A program made the position numbers and the translations under genes. Of a DNA stretch of 17,541 bases, positions 14,580-17,541 are shown one piece after another; position 1 is the stretch's first letter; every line of letters starts with the position of its first letter. Below the pieces are notes generated by a model. It saw only the letters and a list, made by a program, of their open reading frames with translations, had not been told where the DNA came from and made no database searches. The DNA is from an uncultured bacterium (GTDB taxonomy: Bacteria > Actinomycetota > UBA4738 > HRBIN12): the NCBI GenBank assembly GCA_937881155.1, contig CALGFI010000122.1, forward strand, positions 1 to 17,541, read 5' to 3'.

Positions 14580-14595
14580 CTCACACGAGGGCGCC
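14569..14595 (+). repeat. Direct repeat of the tRNA 3' acceptor strand
   Basis: CGAGGGCGCC occurs at 14569-14578 (tRNA 3' end) and again at 14586-14595, just before the SixA-like gene. The second copy provides the GAGGG ribosome site. Because it equals the 3' acceptor strand, it could also pair with the tRNA 5' strand. Confidence 0.5.
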
Positions 14596-14596
14596 G

Positions 14597-15103
14597 ATGA
14601 ATCGTCGACTCCTGCTGATACGACACGCCAAATCGAGCTGGGAGGACGCGTCGCTCTCCGATCGCGAACGGCCGCTCGCCGGGCGCGGACGCAAGGCCGC
14701 GGAACGGATGGGCGCCCACCTTCGGAACGAGGGGCTGCGGCCCGACGTGGTGCTCTGCTCTCCGTCGAGGCGGACGCGGGAGACGCTCGAGCTCCTGGAG
14801 TTCCCCGGCGCCGAGGTGACGTACCTCGACGAGCTCTACGGCGCGAGCGCACACGTTCTGCTCGCGGGCGCGCGGGAGGTTCGCGATGACGCCGAGGTCG
14901 TCGCCGTCGTCGGCCACAACCCGGGCATCCAGGACCTCTCGATCGAGCTCGCGAGCGACGACGCGGCGGCGGGAGCGGTTCGGCTCCGCCAGAAGTTCCC
15001 GACCTGTGCGGTGGCCATCTTCGACGTCGACGGCGCGTGGCACGACGTGGCCACCGGACGCGTTCGGCTCGCGTCGTTCGTCGTGCCGAAGGATCTGCCG
15101 TAG
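14597..15103 (+). CDS. SixA-like histidine phosphatase
   Basis: A 168-residue single-domain member of the histidine phosphatase superfamily. The catalytic RHG-type motif is LIRHAKSSW with R9 and H10. SPSRRTRET contributes R58 and R61, and VVGHNPGI contributes the second histidine, H107. The short length and the HAKSSW / GHNPG signatures match SixA, the phosphohistidine phosphatase of phosphorelay proteins. The target here is unknown. The frame is open upstream through the tRNA; ATG at 14597 is chosen because it begins the domain and has GAGGG 5-6 bases ahead. It may share a transcript with the tRNA. The divergent neighbour encodes a receiver-domain protein; a functional link is possible but unproven. 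Confidence 0.92.
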   Translation: MNRRLLLIRHAKSSWEDASLSDRERPLAGRGRKAAERMGAHLRNEGLRPDVVLCSPSRRTRETLELLEFPGAEVTYLDELYGASAHVLLAGAREVRDDAEVVAVVGHNPGIQDLSIELASDDAAAGAVRLRQKFPTCAVAIFDVDGAWHDVATGRVRLASFVVPKDLP

Positions 15104-15153
15104 ATCACGCGCCTCGCCGAACGAGAGCGCCGAACCTCGCGAGACGCCGCTGA

Positions 15154-15159
15154 TATCGT
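15154..15159 (+). promoter_or_regulatory. -10 box of the M20 peptidase gene
   Basis: TATCGT, 11 bases before GTG at 15171, with no Shine-Dalgarno in between. The start site would lie only about 5 bases before the codon. Confidence 0.35.
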
Positions 15160-15170
15160 TCGGGCCCAAC

Positions 15171-16517
15171 GTGGATCGTGACGACCTCCGCGCCGCCGTC
15201 TCGAACGATATGACGCGCACGATCGACGAGCTGTCGCGGCTCGTCCGCATCCCCTCGATCGCGTTCCCCGACTACGAGACCGCGCCGGTTCGCTCATCGG
15301 CCGAGACGACCGCGGAGATCCTCGAGGCCGCCGGCTTCACCGGTGTTCGGGTGATCGAGCTCCCCGACGGGGTGGAGCATCCCGCGGTGTTCGGAGAGGC
15401 GAAGGGGCCAGAGGGCGCGCCGACGATCCTGCTGTACGCGCACCACGACGTGCAGCCGGAGGGCCCGGTCGAGGAGTGGACGACGCCGCCGTTCGAACCC
15501 TCCGTTCGGGACGGACGGATCTACGGGCGCGGAACGTCCGACGACAAGTGCGGGATCGTCATGCATGCCGCGGCGCTCCGAGCGTGGGCCGGCAAGCCGC
15601 CCGTGACCGTGAAGGTGATCGTCGAGGGCGAGGAGGAGGCGAGCACCGCGCATTTGGACTTCGTAATCGGCGCGCACGAGAAGCTCCTCGCCGCCGACGC
15701 GGTCGGAGTCGCCGATGGGGGCAACTGGCGTACGGGCGTTCCCGCGATCGGGACGAGCATGCGAGGCGTCGTCGACTGCCGCGTGACGGTTCGCACACTC
15801 GATCTCGCCGTGCACAGCGGTTCCTTCGGCGGCGCGGTTCCCGACGCGCTGACTTCGCTCGCGCGGATGCTGGCCACCCTCCACGACGACGACGGGAACG
15901 TGGCGATCGAAGGGCTCCGGAGCTGGCCCTGGGAGGGTGTCGAGATGACGGAGGAGGAGCTCCGCGAAGAGGCGCCGGTCCGCCCGGGCGTCCGGCTGAT
16001 CGGCTCGGGAACGATCGCCGAACGTCTGTGGTCGAAACCGGCCGTGTCGGTCCTCGGGATCGACGCGCCGCGCGTTCGCGAGGCGTCGAACCAGCTCGTA
16101 CCCGTCGCGACGGCAAAGGTCAGCCTGCGCATCCCGCCCGAGCAGGACGCCGATGAGGCGATGGGGCTGCTGACGAAGCACCTCGAGGAGCACGCTCCCT
16201 GGGGCGTCGAGACTCACGTCGACAGGGGCGAGGGCGGCGCCGGGATGCGCGTGGCGAGCGACGGGCCCGCGTTCGCCGGGATGCTGCGCGCGATGGAGGC
16301 CGCGTACGGACGCCCCGCCGTGCAGAGCGGAAGCGGCGGGTCGATCCCGCTCGTGCCGGTGCTCTCGCGGACGTTCCCGAAGGCAGAGATCCTCGTGTAC
16401 GGCGCTTCGGACGAGAAGAGCCAGTACCACTCGATCGACGAAAGCGTCGACCTCGGCGACCTGCAACGCGCGGTCCTGGCCGAGGCATTCCTGTTCGCCG
16501 AGCTCGCGAACGGCTGA
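15171..16517 (+). CDS. M20-family metallopeptidase (dipeptidase/carboxypeptidase)
   Basis: A 448-residue two-zinc cytoplasmic peptidase of the CNDP/dipeptidase branch. Metal and catalytic residues are visible in YAHHDVQPEG (89-98; H91 ligand, D93), GRGTSDDKCG (119-128; D124 bridging), EGEEEAST (152-159; E154 base, E155 ligand), D182 in ADGGN, and a C-terminal histidine in QYHSIDE. The insert dimerisation domain spans about 195-335. The start was set at GTG 15171, which gives the usual 25 or so residues before RIPSI; an internal ATG at 15210 would cut that helix. The upstream open frame to 14886 overlaps the SixA-like gene. It probably cleaves dipeptides; substrate specificity cannot be read from the sequence. 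Confidence 0.92.
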   Translation: MDRDDLRAAVSNDMTRTIDELSRLVRIPSIAFPDYETAPVRSSAETTAEILEAAGFTGVRVIELPDGVEHPAVFGEAKGPEGAPTILLYAHHDVQPEGPVEEWTTPPFEPSVRDGRIYGRGTSDDKCGIVMHAAALRAWAGKPPVTVKVIVEGEEEASTAHLDFVIGAHEKLLAADAVGVADGGNWRTGVPAIGTSMRGVVDCRVTVRTLDLAVHSGSFGGAVPDALTSLARMLATLHDDDGNVAIEGLRSWPWEGVEMTEEELREEAPVRPGVRLIGSGTIAERLWSKPAVSVLGIDAPRVREASNQLVPVATAKVSLRIPPEQDADEAMGLLTKHLEEHAPWGVETHVDRGEGGAGMRVASDGPAFAGMLRAMEAAYGRPAVQSGSGGSIPLVPVLSRTFPKAEILVYGASDEKSQYHSIDESVDLGDLQRAVLAEAFLFAELANG

Positions 16518-16549
16518 CCCTAGCGCTCCAGCGATTCTGCCGTGGCTGC

Positions 16550-16555
16550 TACGGT
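16550..16555 (+). promoter_or_regulatory. -10 box of bpa (leaderless geometry)
   Basis: TACGGT with 7 bases to the ATG at 16563, in the 45-base gap after the peptidase gene. It supports ATG 16563 rather than GTG 16542 as the start, because the GTG lies upstream of the box. Confidence 0.45.
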
Positions 16556-16562
16556 GGACGGC

Positions 16563-17045
16563 ATGAGCGAAGCCGCGGTGCCGCAGCCCCCGGAAGTCGT
16601 CGGGCCGCCCAAGCCGGGCGATGAGGGGTCCGAATCGATCACCCAGCCGGCGAAGCTCCTGCGGATCGCGAGCATGGTTCGCGAGCTCCTCGAGGAGACG
16701 CGCCAGGCGTCGCTCGACGAGCCCGGCCGCGTTCGACTGCGCCAGATCTACGAGCGCGCGGTGGGCGAGCTCGCCGAGGTGCTCTCCTCCGACCTCCGCG
16801 AGGAGCTCGAGACGCTCGCGCCGCCGATGAGCGGCGTGCCCACCGACGCCGAGATCCGCGTGGCGCAGGCGCAGCTCGTCGGATGGCTCGAGGGACTGTT
16901 CCACGGGATACAGGCCGCGTTGTTCGCGCAGCAGGCGGCGGCGCGCGCGCAGTTCGAGGAGCTTCGGCGCCGGGGCCTTCCGGCCGGTCAAGCACCCGGC
17001 GGCGAGAACGCTCCGGGCCCCGACATGCGCGGCCAGTACCTGTAG
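16563..17045 (+). CDS. bpa: Bacterial proteasome activator (Bpa/PafE)
   Basis: A 160-residue protein closely matching the ATP-independent proteasome activator Bpa/PafE of mycobacteria (Rv3780). The core reads QPAKLLRIASMVRELLEE (28-45) and AEIRVAQAQLVGWLEGLFHG (96-115), then IQAALFAQQAAARAQ. The C-terminus is GQYL (157-160), the tail that docks on the 20S proteasome alpha ring. Bpa forms a ring that feeds unfolded proteins to the proteasome. Residues 1-27 are Pro/Gly/Glu-rich and look disordered. The start is ATG at 16563, 7 bases after a TACGGT box, rather than the in-frame GTG at 16542. No proteasome or Pup genes are in the window. The gene converges on the solute-binding protein gene with 4 bases between stops. 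Confidence 0.95.
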   Translation: MSEAAVPQPPEVVGPPKPGDEGSESITQPAKLLRIASMVRELLEETRQASLDEPGRVRLRQIYERAVGELAEVLSSDLREELETLAPPMSGVPTDAEIRVAQAQLVGWLEGLFHGIQAALFAQQAAARAQFEELRRRGLPAGQAPGGENAPGPDMRGQYL

Positions 17046-17049
17046 TCGG

Positions 17050-17541
17050 TCATCGACGCACTTCCTCCCACGCCTCGCGCCACGCCGGCGCGCCGGTACA
17101 CGCCCGTCCGCGCTCATCGCCGCAGTCCACGGTGGGCGTACGCCACAGCTCGAGCGACGCGAGGAACTCGCGGTCCCCGCACCGCCCGAACCGCAGGCTG
17201 TCCGCGAGATCCGCGAAGTCGCCGAGCTCTTCACGGATCAACTCGCAGGCGTGCGCGTTGCTTGGAGCCCCGCCGTACCACCGCGCCATCTCGTCCTGAA
17301 CCTCAGCCGAGAGCGTCCGGCCCATCCACAGCAGCATGCAGTTCGGGTGCTCGGCGTCCGCGGCGACCATCCACGTGTCCGCCCAGCCGGTCGCACCCTC
17401 CTGCGGGATGAGCGCCGCGATCGGGCGGTCCTGGATCTGCAGCAGGCTGAGAGCGATCGGCCATCCGGTGCCCACCACCACGTCTCCACTACGGAACGCC
17501 TCGATCGTGTCCGTGAAGAACGTCCAGTACAGACCGACGAG
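17050..17541 (-). CDS. ABC transporter solute-binding protein, polyamine type, C-terminal part (runs off the right edge)
   Basis: The last 163 residues of a gene whose start lies beyond the right edge; the frame is open to base 17541. The visible part resembles the C-terminal lobe of spermidine/putrescine-type (PotD/PotF) binding proteins: FRSGDVVVGTGWPIALSLLQ near the edge, then PQEGATGWADTWMVAADAEHPN, MLLWMGRTLSAEVQDEMARWY, GGAPSNAHACEL, FLASLELWRTPTVDC, and a closing WREAWEEVRR. Such proteins bind ligand outside the membrane and deliver it to an ABC importer. The signal peptide and the partner genes are outside the window. Four cysteines after position 45 of the fragment suggest disulfides. 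The exact ligand is uncertain. Confidence 0.85.
   Translation of the reverse strand, partial: LVGLYWTFFTDTIEAFRSGDVVVGTGWPIALSLLQIQDRPIAALIPQEGATGWADTWMVAADAEHPNCMLLWMGRTLSAEVQDEMARWYGGAPSNAHACELIREELGDFADLADSLRFGRCGDREFLASLELWRTPTVDCGDERGRACTGAPAWREAWEEVRR

Noticed and set aside
15294..17234. Minus-strand open frame of 646 codons over the peptidase and bpa genes
   Set aside because: Antisense to two clear genes; low-complexity Arg-rich translation.

Overview
The window is high-GC, gene-dense DNA with short intergenic gaps, GTG starts and several -10 boxes 6-11 bases before a start codon (leaderless-type). The genes point to an actinobacterium: a Bpa/PafE-type proteasome activator ending in GQYL, a MarP-like membrane serine protease, and an argS / hom / thrC / thrB / rho set in the order known from mycobacteria and corynebacteria. 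I infer a deep-branching, non-mycobacterial lineage, because lysA is missing from this set and a block of unrelated genes separates thrB from rho. No mobile element, CRISPR array or rRNA was seen.

Layout, left to right. (1) Minus strand, <1-4010: metallophosphoesterase > cyclic-2,3-diphosphoglycerate synthetase (cDPGS) > 2-phosphoglycerate kinase (2PGK) > small transaldolase > rho (only its N-terminus is in the window). From the synthetase to rho the genes overlap by ATGA or abut, so they form one translationally coupled operon. (2) Plus strand, 4076-6156: a MarP-like protease and a YkuD L,D-transpeptidase, a cell-envelope pair. (3) Minus strand, 6182-8401: a glycogen-debranching-type glucosidase with a good sigma70-type promoter and a tiny leader ORF. 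(4) Minus strand, 8544-14446: receiver-only response regulator > argS > GNAT acetyltransferase > hom > thrC > thrB, with overlapping junctions from argS to thrC. (5) Plus strand, 14505-17045: tRNA-Arg(CCG), SixA-like phosphatase, M20 dipeptidase and bpa. (6) Minus strand, 17050 to the right edge: the C-terminal part of a polyamine-type solute-binding protein.

The most interesting block is region 1. 2PGK and cDPGS are the two enzymes that convert 2-phosphoglycerate to 2,3-diphosphoglycerate and then to cyclic 2,3-diphosphoglycerate (cDPG), a phosphorylated solute best known from thermophilic methanogenic archaea. Here they are fused by ATGA overlaps into an actinobacterial operon with a transaldolase, with rho as the last visible gene, and are preceded by a phosphoesterase that could be a turnover enzyme. 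That last role is inference. The two enzyme assignments rest on motif and length recognition by eye, not on a database search.
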